Assembly: GCA_963847965.1 (NCBI GenBank)
Contig: CAWKCG010000004.1
Location: forward strand, 1 to 64,000
Source: Palsa-504 sp963847965
GTDB lineage: Bacteria; Actinomycetota; Actinomycetes; Streptosporangiales; Streptosporangiaceae
Reading direction: 5' to 3'
DNA: 64,000 bases
The stretch's first letter is position 1. Every line of letters starts with the position of its first letter. The notes under the pieces are model-generated. The model was not told the origin of the DNA. It saw only the letters and a list, made by a program, of their open reading frames with translations, and ran no database searches. Shown here in pieces: positions 54,536 to 62,845 of this stretch. A program made the position numbers and the translations under genes.

Positions 54536-54602
54536 GAATCAGCGAATTGAAGCCGAGTGCGACCGTATCGCCGACCGGGAGGAGAAAGAGATCACTCCAG
54601 CC

Positions 54603-55133
54603 TTGCGTGCCGTCGAAAGTCAAGATCCACATCGGCACCTCGTCGGATTTGAGCACCGCCTCAAGAGCCGCGATCGCATCAAAGAAAAAGTCATCGATAC
54701 TATGAGACTGAAGCGCCATTCTGAGAGTGAAGCTATCTCGCTTCTTCCTGATGCGATCCGGTTTACCTTTCAGTATGATGAGTCTCGTTACACCCAGGGA
54801 GTTCGAGCAGATATCGAGCGTATGAAAGATCAGGGCTTCAGGCTGGACAAACTCAAGAATTATTGGTCGGATGACCAGTATAAGGGCATCAACAGTCAAT
54901 GGATAGAGCCGCGCACAGGTCAGCGCTTTGAGTTGCAATTTCATACTAGCATCAGCTTCGAAGCTAAGCAGATCACGCACCCCGCTTACGAACGACTACG
55001 CACGAAGCAGGCGGACACGTTCGAGGAACTGGTGCTCGAGGCCTTCCAGAAGAAGTTTACTGCCAAGGTGCCGATTCCGCCTGGTGCTATCGATATTTCC
55101 GACTATCCGGAGGGAGACCAGAATGCCAGATAA
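54603..55133 (+). CDS. RelA/SpoT-like nucleotidyltransferase toxin domain
   Basis: A 176-residue module starting in frame at TTG 54603 (the coding frame extends up to 54490). GLDHR-type start (VGFEHRLKSRDRIKEKVI), LPDAIRFTFQYDES, YTQGVRADIERMKDQGFRLD, YKGINSQWIEPRTGQRFELQ and FHT match the core of RelA/SpoT-like synthetase folds: an acidic IR-type strand, then Y-x-x-I and E-x-Q-x-x-T elements. It lacks a hydrolase domain. Such isolated domains in toxins make alarmone-like nucleotides or pyrophosphorylate targets. No experimental link here; inference from motif order. A partner gene overlaps its 3' end. Confidence 0.6.
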   Translation: MRAVESQDPHRHLVGFEHRLKSRDRIKEKVIDTMRLKRHSESEAISLLPDAIRFTFQYDESRYTQGVRADIERMKDQGFRLDKLKNYWSDDQYKGINSQWIEPRTGQRFELQFHTSISFEAKQITHPAYERLRTKQADTFEELVLEAFQKKFTAKVPIPPGAIDISDYPEGDQNAR

Positions 55134-55389
55134 AGTTACCTACTACGCCATCATTGATGGCCTGAGCAGCCGTGAGCATCCTGCAGGAGTTCTCCGGCGG
55201 ACCTACTTCGAGGTCGGCGGCAGACGAGATGAGGCATTCAGTAGCGATCTTGTCTGGGAGCGTACGGCGCTCTTGGTCTCGGCCGAGCGAGGCGACCTCC
55301 AGAATGAGTTCATCGAGATAACCGAGGACGAGGCGAACCAGATCGTAGACCGCATCCGGACTGAGGTGACCGAAACCAACAACGGCTAG
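55123..55389 (+). CDS. Candidate immunity protein for the RelA/SpoT-like domain
   Basis: An 88-residue protein that overlaps the toxin-like stop by 11 bp; ATG 55123 follows GGAGGGAGA. It reads YYAIIDGLSSREHPAGVLRR, then DLVWERTALLVSAERGDLQN and EITEDEANQIVDRIR. It is small and acidic at the C-terminus, without signals or membrane segments, as immunity proteins often are. The family is not known to me by name. Function is inferred only from overlap with the toxin-like gene and its size. Confidence 0.5.
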   Translation: MPDKVTYYAIIDGLSSREHPAGVLRRTYFEVGGRRDEAFSSDLVWERTALLVSAERGDLQNEFIEITEDEANQIVDRIRTEVTETNNG

Positions 55390-55475
55390 CGGCACAGAGG
55401 CTTGGCCGGGCATTCCCACGGGACGGATTACCCACTACTTTTGTGTTGGCTGGGTGATGAGTTTCCTGGTGGGAA

Positions 55476-58400
55476 ATGGCGGGTGGATTCATGTCGTCGG
55501 CGGATCCGTCGGCCGGGCAGGAAGCCCCGGCACCGTCCGAGGTCCAGCGCCGAGCCCAGGACGGGGTCCGACGATGCGTGACGTCAGAGGCCGCAAAAGG
55601 ACGCGCCGGCCACGGGTGGGTGGTGCCGCTGGCGGCCACTGCGGCCGTGGCGGCGGCGGCCTGCGCCCCGGTGGTGTGGCCATTGCTGGCGGCGGGCGGC
55701 GGGGTCGCAGCGGTGGGAGCAGCTCTCACTCAGATCGGCGGCGTGGGCGGAGGGCTCCTGACCGAGGCGGTCGTCCGGTCCTGGGACCGGCTGCGGAAAC
55801 CCGATCAGCCGAACGCCGGGCCGGGCGACCTGAGTGATGCGCTGGCCAAGGAGCTGCAGGCGTCCTTGACGCTGAGCACGGCCGCGGCGGCTTCGCTGCG
55901 CGGCGAGGTGGCAGGGGTACTGCGGGGCGTGGACGCGGTCCAGGTGGCATTGACGGCCACCGTGGAGGAGTCCGCCGCTGGCCTGCGGGAGGTGCTGGTC
56001 CGTGGGCTGCGCGAGCTGGGCGAGGAGTTCGCCGAGTTCGGCTGGGTTCTCAATGAGGTCAACCGGCAGCTGACCGTTATCGCCGAAGACGTGGCCCAGA
56101 CGGCGGCCACCACCCGCGAGGTCGCGGACAACCAGCAGCAAACCCTGGTTGAGCTGGCCCTACTACGCCAGGAAGCCCGCAGTGCATTCCGGTACCGGGC
56201 CGAGCCGCCCGGCGCCGCGGTCCCGGCTGGCCCATCGGCCGACGAGGAGCGGGCGGCCGCGCTGGACGCCGCCGGGGTACCGGTCAGTACCCATTGCCCG
56301 TACCCGGGGCTGGCGGCGTTCCAGTCGAACGAAGCCGAGCGGTTCTACGGGCGCGCGCAGCTGACCGCTGAGCTGGTCACCCGCACCGGCGAGCAGCTGG
56401 CCCGGCCGGGCCTGCTGATGGTGCTCGGCCCGTCAGGGTCGGGCAAGTCGTCCCTACTGCGGGCCGGGTTGGTGCCTGCGGTCGCCGCCGGGGCGCTGAC
56501 CGCGCGCGGGTCCTGGTCCTGGCCGCGGGACCTGATGACACCGGGCCGGCGCCCGCTGATGGAACTGGCGACGCGGATCGCGTCCCTGGCCGGGATCCCG
56601 GCCGGGGCGCTTGAAGCGGACCTGCGCACCGATCCGGCCAGGATCACCGGCGCCATCCGCCAGGCCTTGCTGACCAACGCCCGGCGCCAAGCAAGCGTGC
56701 CAACCCTCGGGCCCGCGCCCGATCCAGTGCTCATCGACCTGGAAGCCGGCCCGCAGGCGGAAGAAGGGGATGCCGGCCCACCCGCGGACGAGCCGCCGGC
56801 CCCGGCCGGTCCGAGGCTGGTGCTGATCGTCGACCAGTTCGAAGAGGTCTTCACCCAATGTGACGACGAGCAGGAACGCCGCACGTTCATCAAGGCGCTG
56901 TGCGCTGCGGCCGGGACGGCCGCCTCCGGCCCCGGCGCTGACGGCGGCCAGGCCCGCGGGCCAGTGGATACGCGGCAGGCACCCGCTCTGGTGGTGATCG
57001 GGCTGCGGGCCGACTTCTACGCCCGCTGCACCGCCTACCCCGACCTGGTCCCGCACCTGCAGAACCGTCAGGTGCTGGTCGGCCCCATCGACGAAGCCGG
57101 GCTCCGCGAAGCCATCGAGAAACCCGCCGCCACGGCCGGCCTGGTCGTGGACGCGGCCCTGGTGGAGGTCCTGCTCGCCGACCTCGGCCTGCACGTCCGG
57201 ACGGACGTCACGCCGGCCGCGGGTTGGGACAGCTACGCGGCCGGCTGCTGGCGCTGCTCAGCTACGCGCTACAGCAGACGTGGCGCAACCGGGAGGGCCG
57301 ACGGCTGACGGTGGCCGGGTACCGGGCTACCGGGGGAATCGACGGAGCCGTCGCCCAGGCCGCCGACAGCGTCTACAACCGACTCGACCCCGCCGGCCAG
57401 GAAACCGTGCACCGCGTCCTGCTGCGACTGGTCACCCTCGGAGAAGGCACCCCCGACACCAGGCGGCGGGTCGACCTGGCCGAACTCACCGGCTTCGAGG
57501 ATGGCGAGCGGCCTACCCCCACCCGCGCCGTGCTCGCCGACCTGATCGATGCCCGCCTGGTTACGGCTGACGCGGACACCGTTGAGATCACCCACGAGAC
57601 GCTGGTGACCGCGTGGCCGCGGCTTCGGATGTGGCTCACCGAGGACCGCGCAGGCCTGCGGATCCACATGGACCTGACCGACGCCGCGCGCGAATGGCAG
57701 CACGAGGGCCGCGACCCCGGCCGCCTGTTCCGCGGCTCCCGCCTGGCCGTGGCCCGGGACTGGGCCGCCCGTCACGACCAGGACCTCAACCCCGGCGAGC
57801 GAGCGTTCCTGGCCGCGTCCCAGCATGACCAGCTGCGCGCCTCCCGCCGGCGCCGCGCCGCCGCCGCCGCCCTGGCCGTTCTCACCGTCCTGTCCCTCAC
57901 CGCGGCCGACGTCGCCATTCAGCAACGCGGTGATGCGATGGCCGCACGCGACCAGGCCATCGCCAACCAGGTCGCCGCTGAGGCTGGCGAGCTCACCGCT
58001 ACCGACCCCGCCCTTGCCGCCCAGCTCGACATCGTGGCCAACCAGCTCAAATCCACACCGGATAGCGAAACACAACTGGTTGACAGCGCCGCCACCGCGC
58101 TTCCCGACCTCTTGACCGGACCTGCGGAAGGAGTCGATTCGGTAGCGTTCGGCGAGAGCGGGCGGATCCTGGCGGCCGGCTCCGGCGGCGACACGGTTCT
58201 GGCTGTGGAACCTGGCCGACCCGGCCCACGCCGTTCACCTGTCGACCGGGAACGATGTCTACGCGGTGGCGTTCAGCGCGGACGCTCGGATCCTGGCTGC
58301 CGGAACTGCGGACGGCGGGGTCTGGCTATGGAATCTGGCCGACCCGGCCCGCCCTGCCCGGCTCGCTTACGTGTCGACCGGCCCCGGGAACGATGTCTCC

Positions 58401-58619
58401 TCGGTGGCGTTCAGCCCGGACGGTCGGGTCCTGGCCGCCGGCAGCGCCGATGACGAGGGCTGGCTGTGGAACCTTGATGTCGACAGTGCCATCCAGCGGA
58501 TCTGTGCCACTACGGGTAACACCCTTACCCCCGCGCAGTGGGATCAGTACGTCTCCGCCCAACTACCGTATGACCCGCCCTGCGCGCACCCGGGCCATTA
58601 CGGCCTGCTGGATCACTGA
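55476..58619 (+). pseudogene. STAND-type NTPase with WD40 repeats, frameshifted twice
   Basis: Frame 1 (55476 to about 57222) has two N-terminal hydrophobic segments, a helical region, CPYPGLAAFQSNEAERFYGR and Walker A VLGPSGSGKSSLLRAGL, then Walker B LVLIVDQFEEVF. The next frame (from 57224) continues GRLLALLSYALQQTWRNREG, EITHETLVTAWPRLRMWL and a transmembrane helix. A third frame (from about 58198) resumes WLWNLADPAHAVH, WD40 units and the family's usual end DPPCAHPGHYGL. The three segments join into one ordinary nSTAND1-WD40 protein of about 1050 residues. These act as signal-transduction or defence NTPases. Confidence 0.75.
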
Positions 58620-58655
58620 CTCCCGAGTCCGGTCTGGAGCACAGCTCCAACGGCC

Positions 58656-59951
58656 CTACGCGTCGGCCGAGCTGCCCAACGCCCGCTCCTCCCCGCGCAC
58701 GACCACACCGTCCGCCACGCTGACGAGCACGAATCCGGTAATCCCCGCCGCCTCCAGCCGCTTCAGCTGCGCGCCGAACTTCCCGCTTCGCCGCACCGTC
58801 TCGACCACGCGCCCGGCCCCGAAAGCCTCGCGCAGGTCCCGTGCCACCTCCAGCGCGTCCACCACCGGGACGTCCGGCTCCACGAGCACCGCCACCGCGT
58901 CCCGCACTACCCGCCGCCCCAGCAGGTCCACGATCCGCTCGAACCCGATCGAGAACCCGCACGCCGGAACGTCGTGCCCCAGCGACCGCCCGATCAGCTT
59001 GTCGTACCGCCCGCCGCCGGCCACCGACCCGCTCATGTCCGGGTGGATGATCTCGAACACCTGCCCCGTGTAATACCCGAGCCCCCGCACCAGCGTCGGA
59101 TCGAACTGCCAGCTCAGCGCGCGTTCCCCCGCCAGCCGGTCCAGACACGCCGCCGTATCGGCCAGGTCCGACACCACGTCCGATGACAGTCCGGGCAGGC
59201 TGTCGGTCAGCGCCTCCGCCAGCTTCGCCCCCGGCACGCCCACCAGTCCCTGGATCATCTCCTGCACCGCCGAGACCACCCCCGGGTCGAACCCGAGCCC
59301 GATCAGCTCATCCCGGACTCCGTCCCACCCGATCTTGTCCAGCTTGTCGACCGTGATAAAGAACGGCTCCCAGCCCTCATCAGGCACCCCGCACTCGGCG
59401 GCCAGCGCCGAAAGGAACCGCCGGTCCGACACCCGCACTGTCGTCCCCCCAAGCCCCACGACCGCCAGCGCCTCGCTGGTCGCCTCGATGAGCTCCGCCT
59501 CCGCGAGCACGGAGGCCTCCCCGATCATGTCGATGTCGCACTGGTAGAACTGCCGGTAGCGTCCCCGCTGCGGTCGTTCCGCCCGCCACACCGGCCCCAC
59601 CTGCAACGACCGGAAGGGCAGCGGCAGCGAGGCGTGGTTGTGCCCGTAGAACCGGGTCAGCGGCACGGTCAGGTCGTACCGCAGCCCGAGGTCGACCAGG
59701 TCCCTTACCGAAGTCCCGGCCGGGACCGACGCGGGCAGCCCGCGCCGCAGCACCCAGTAGGCGAGCTTCTCGTTTTCCCCGCCCTGCCCGCTCGTGAGCC
59801 GCCCGATGTCCTCCAGCGCCGGCGTCTCGATCCGCTGGTACCCGAACCGCCGGTACACCGCCGCGACCGACTCCAGCACGTGGTCACGCACGGCGACGTC
59901 AGCGGGCAGCAGGTCCCGCATCCCCCTGGCCGGGCTGTTGTCGATCTTCAT
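58656..59951 (-). CDS. hisS: Histidyl-tRNA synthetase
   Basis: A 431-residue class II aminoacyl-tRNA synthetase. Motifs: ARGMRDLLPADVAVR at the N-terminus, RYDLTVPLTRFYG, YRQFYQCDIDMIGEAS (motif 2), GLGYYTGQVFEI (histidine A) and GFSIGFERIVDLLG (motif 3). The C-terminal anticodon-binding domain ends near RGEERALGSSADA. ATG 59951 is chosen over an upstream start because it directly precedes KIDNSPARGM. It charges tRNA-His; the type seen as a second HisRS copy in some actinomycetes cannot be excluded. Confidence 0.93.
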   Translation of the reverse strand: MKIDNSPARGMRDLLPADVAVRDHVLESVAAVYRRFGYQRIETPALEDIGRLTSGQGGENEKLAYWVLRRGLPASVPAGTSVRDLVDLGLRYDLTVPLTRFYGHNHASLPLPFRSLQVGPVWRAERPQRGRYRQFYQCDIDMIGEASVLAEAELIEATSEALAVVGLGGTTVRVSDRRFLSALAAECGVPDEGWEPFFITVDKLDKIGWDGVRDELIGLGFDPGVVSAVQEMIQGLVGVPGAKLAEALTDSLPGLSSDVVSDLADTAACLDRLAGERALSWQFDPTLVRGLGYYTGQVFEIIHPDMSGSVAGGGRYDKLIGRSLGHDVPACGFSIGFERIVDLLGRRVVRDAVAVLVEPDVPVVDALEVARDLREAFGAGRVVETVRRSGKFGAQLKRLEAAGITGFVLVSVADGVVVRGEERALGSSADA

Positions 59952-60083
59952 GAGGCCTTCCGCTGAATCAAGGACCGAACAGGACACCGCCCGCACAGGC
60001 GGCACACGCAAATGCTAGGTGAGCGCCTGCTTGATGTCGCAGGCGATTCTGGCGTGGCGTGTCCGCCACCAGACCAAAACCCA

Positions 60084-60455
60084 TTACTCCGAACGAGCGG
60101 TGGTACCACTCCCCGGGACACCCGCGACCTCTGGTCCGCGGCGCGCCAGCGCCAGGGCGCCAACCTGGAACCCGAGCAGAACGCACAGCACCGCGGGCGT
60201 GATCACGTCCCGGACCCCCGGCACCCAGCCGGCCGCCAGCCCGCTCAAGGCGACGCCCCCCAGCGCCCCGAACGCGAGCGCCCCCGCCACCGGCCAGATC
60301 ACCAGCCCCGCGCGCTTGGACGCCCAGTAGCAGTGCTCGGCCGAGCCGAAGTGGATGGGTACCCGCGCGTTCGCGGCCAGCGTGGCCGCCGCGCGCCCGG
60401 ATGCCGCGATCATCGCCAGCAGGAGCGCCCCGCCCACGGCCAGCGACGCCACCAT
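60084..60455 (-). CDS. Hypothetical membrane protein (DUF1648/SdpI-like start)
   Basis: A 123-residue protein with three helices and the loop NARVPIHFGSAEHCYWASKR, which resembles DUF1648-type segments (VPIHFGxxG). The last codons (GVPGSGTTARSE) are encoded inside repeat copy D. Function unknown; transcribed toward hisS. Confidence 0.6.
   Translation of the reverse strand: MVASLAVGGALLLAMIAASGRAAATLAANARVPIHFGSAEHCYWASKRAGLVIWPVAGALAFGALGGVALSGLAAGWVPGVRDVITPAVLCVLLGFQVGALALARRGPEVAGVPGSGTTARSE
60089..60105. repeat. Dispersed repeat, copy D (single arm)
   Basis: CCGAACGAGCGGTGGTA matches the right arm of copies A and C. It overlaps the 3' end of the membrane-protein gene on the reverse strand. 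No good complementary arm is seen. Confidence 0.6.
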
Positions 60456-60540
60456 GACCTCAGGCTATCGGATCGACCGTCGGCAGACCGGGTTAGCGGG
60501 ATGGTCCATAGTCGAAGGGTGAAGTCGACTTCCGGTCAGG

Positions 60541-61386
60541 GTGAGCGGCACGCAGGCGAGCATGCGGGTCGTTGAGCTGTCCAATCACCCCGGCGACATG
60601 CTGAACGACGCCGCGCTGCGGCGACAGGCCGCCGGCGCGCGGGCGCGTACGCGGTACGAGGATGCTCTCATCAAGCACCAAGCCCGCGTCCAGACCGTGC
60701 GGGTGAAGCGCGACCGGGCCCGCCAGCGCCGCCAGTGGTGGACCTGGCTGCGGCTGGTTTTCGGCGTCTGGGCCGAGAAGCGGCGCGCGCCCGCGCCGCC
60801 CGGCCGCGGCACCGACCCCACCGATGCCGAAGAAAGGATCAGGGCCGGGATTGCCGGCGAGCAGCTGGTCGCGGCCGAACTCGGCCGCGCGCTGACCGAC
60901 GACTGGACGCTCATGCGCGGATACCGCAACCGGCGCGGCGAGATCGACCACCTCCTGCTGGGCCCCAAGGGGCTATTCGCCATCGAGGTGAAGAACGTCA
61001 ACGCCACCGTGCACATCGCCGGTGACCGCTGGCGGGCGGACAAGTACGACAACTACGGCCACCTCGTGGAGCAGCACCCGATCACCGACCGGAAGGGCCG
61101 CTCGCCGAGCGAGCAGCTCAACGAATCCGCCGACGAGCTGGAACGATTCCTGCGCGGGCGCGGCCAGCCCGTGACCGCCCAGCGCGTCGTGGTCCTCACC
61201 CACCGCCGGTCCCGGCTCGCTCCGGCCAGCAACCCCACGGTGAACGTCGGAACCTCAACCGGCTACGTGCTGACCCTCCTCGACGACTCGCCCGATGAGT
61301 TCGGCGAAAGGCAGCGCACCGAACTCCAGCGCCTCATCCGGCGCGACCACGATTTCCACGAGAAAACCCGTCGCCGTCGCAGATGA
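60541..61386 (+). CDS. NERD-domain protein (nuclease-related)
   Basis: A 281-residue protein. A charged helical N-terminus (residues 20-75) precedes a NERD domain: AGIAGEQLVAAELGRALTDD, then GEIDHLLLGPKGLFAIEVKN with the D-x-(n)-E-x-K nuclease-like residues. The C-terminal part has the strand RVVVLTHRRSRL. NERD proteins are suspected DNA-processing enzymes. ATG 60562 is an alternative to GTG 60541. Confidence 0.85.
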   Translation: MSGTQASMRVVELSNHPGDMLNDAALRRQAAGARARTRYEDALIKHQARVQTVRVKRDRARQRRQWWTWLRLVFGVWAEKRRAPAPPGRGTDPTDAEERIRAGIAGEQLVAAELGRALTDDWTLMRGYRNRRGEIDHLLLGPKGLFAIEVKNVNATVHIAGDRWRADKYDNYGHLVEQHPITDRKGRSPSEQLNESADELERFLRGRGQPVTAQRVVVLTHRRSRLAPASNPTVNVGTSTGYVLTLLDDSPDEFGERQRTELQRLIRRDHDFHEKTRRRRR

Positions 61387-61439
61387 ACTCACGGTGCCGC
61401 CGTCGTCGTAAGATGCGACGCACCAACCCGGAAGGCGGC

Positions 61440-62057
61440 ATGATGGCGGACTCTGAGACCACTCCACTGACGGCACCTCCGACTATGGGCGATGTCAACC
61501 AAGACGACGAGTCGCGCATGCTCCTGAGCTTCCTGCAGCGCCAGCGCGACTCGGTGCTGAAGACCGTCGAGGCGCTGCCCGAGGAGGCCTGGCAGACGCC
61601 GGTCGTGCCGTCCGGCTGGACGGTGGCCGGGATGGTCTGGCACCTCGCCGGCGCCGAGTACCACTGGTTCCAGCACGTGACCGCGGGCGGCGCGGACGAA
61701 CCGCCTTCCGACGAGGACGAGGAAGGAGGAGGAGGAGGAGGAGAAGAAGAAGAGGAGGAGGAGGAGGAGGGCGGCGAGTACGACCCGAACGCCGCCTTCA
61801 CGTGCGACATGCCGAGCGCCGACATCATCGCCGACTACCGCGACGTGTGCCGGAAGAACGATGAGGTTCTGGCCGTCACCCCGCTGTCCGCGGCCCCGCG
61901 CGGGCTCCATTTCCACCCTGACCCGGAATACACCGCCCAGATCACGAACGTCCGCTGGATCGTCCTCCACATGATCGAGGAGACAGCCACGCACTCCGGC
62001 CACCTTGAGATCGCACGCGAACTGCTCGACGGGAAAACCAGGCTGGCCGGACGCTGA
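61440..62057 (+). CDS. DUF664 / DinB-like protein with a poly-Glu/Gly insert
   Basis: A 205-residue four-helix DinB/DUF664 protein. LLSFLQRQRDSVLKTVEALP opens it; GWTVAGMVWHLAGAEYHWFQ carries the first metal His, and IEETATHSGHLEIARELLDG the last two. A low-complexity insert (DEEGGGGGGEEEEEEEEEGG) sits in a loop between helices. Family members bind a metal and may act as thiol-dependent S-transferases. ATGATG start; 61440 chosen because GGAAGGCGG precedes it. Confidence 0.82.
   Translation: MMADSETTPLTAPPTMGDVNQDDESRMLLSFLQRQRDSVLKTVEALPEEAWQTPVVPSGWTVAGMVWHLAGAEYHWFQHVTAGGADEPPSDEDEEGGGGGGEEEEEEEEEGGEYDPNAAFTCDMPSADIIADYRDVCRKNDEVLAVTPLSAAPRGLHFHPDPEYTAQITNVRWIVLHMIEETATHSGHLEIARELLDGKTRLAGR
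61718..61775 (+). repeat. GGA/GAA microsatellite encoding Gly/Glu tract
   Basis: A run of GAGGAA/GGAGGA/GAAGAA triplets gives a Gly-6 and Glu-9 tract within the DUF664 gene. All purine on one strand, so triplex formation or slippage is possible. Confidence 0.9.
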
Positions 62058-62845
62058 TCCGTATGCGCCGACTTACTTCGCACTAGCGGGAGCCAACTCA
62101 GGTCTTACTCATCGGCTTCGTCCCCGATTACGGGATCGGGTGCTTTGCGCTTGGCCCAGCCGATGCCTCCTCTCGCGGATTCCCTGCTCTCGTCGTCGGC
62201 TTGCCGCGTTGACCTGCCCGTTGGCCCACGCAGGCTGACCTGGTATTTACCTGTGCGGCCCTTTCGTTACCGAATTGCCCCGGCATTTACCTCCGCCCTG
62301 CTGGCCAGCCTTCGCGTTGGCGCCGACACGGTGACGGTGCAGGTCACCAGGGGTAAGATCTGATCTGCGCACAGGCCGACATCACCAAGTGAGAACCGTC
62401 CGGTCAGGGCATCCGAAGGTGCCAAGGCGGCGCTCGAATCGTCCTGCTAGATGCTGAACAACATCATGCCCATCCCGTCGCCGGCCTGAAGCGGAAATGT
62501 TATGTGGGATACAATCTGGGTCCAATGGCGCCACAGTGCGGAGTGGCGGTGCCGGTCGGCCCCGGCGAAGGCCCGGTGACCTGCGCAAACGCTCTGCGCA
62601 GACCGCCCGCGGTTAGCGGCCTCGGGGCCGTCCCGCGCTATTTACTGTCCGATGGCCCCGGACGTACAATCCGGGGGGAAATGACAAATAAACCCCCTGA
62701 ACCCTGGCGGCAGCCGCCCGTTTAGTCTGATTTGTCGGAGTTGACTGCCAGGCCAGCATCGGGCGTACAGGGGAGGGGAGTGGGGGGATGCTGGCATGGG
62801 GCTCCTTGGGCATGGGGGAACCGCTCTGACCGGCTCGGTGTCCAG
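62058..62845. other. 788-bp gap with small inverted repeats
   Basis: No convincing gene. Composition is more AT-rich than the flanks. GGTGAC and GTCACC with a 7-bp spacer lie near 62332-62350, and CCCCGGA/TCCGGGG (62656-62676) is a 7-bp stem-loop. The right end should hold the promoter of the FHA gene; no clear -35/-10 pair is seen. Confidence 0.4.
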
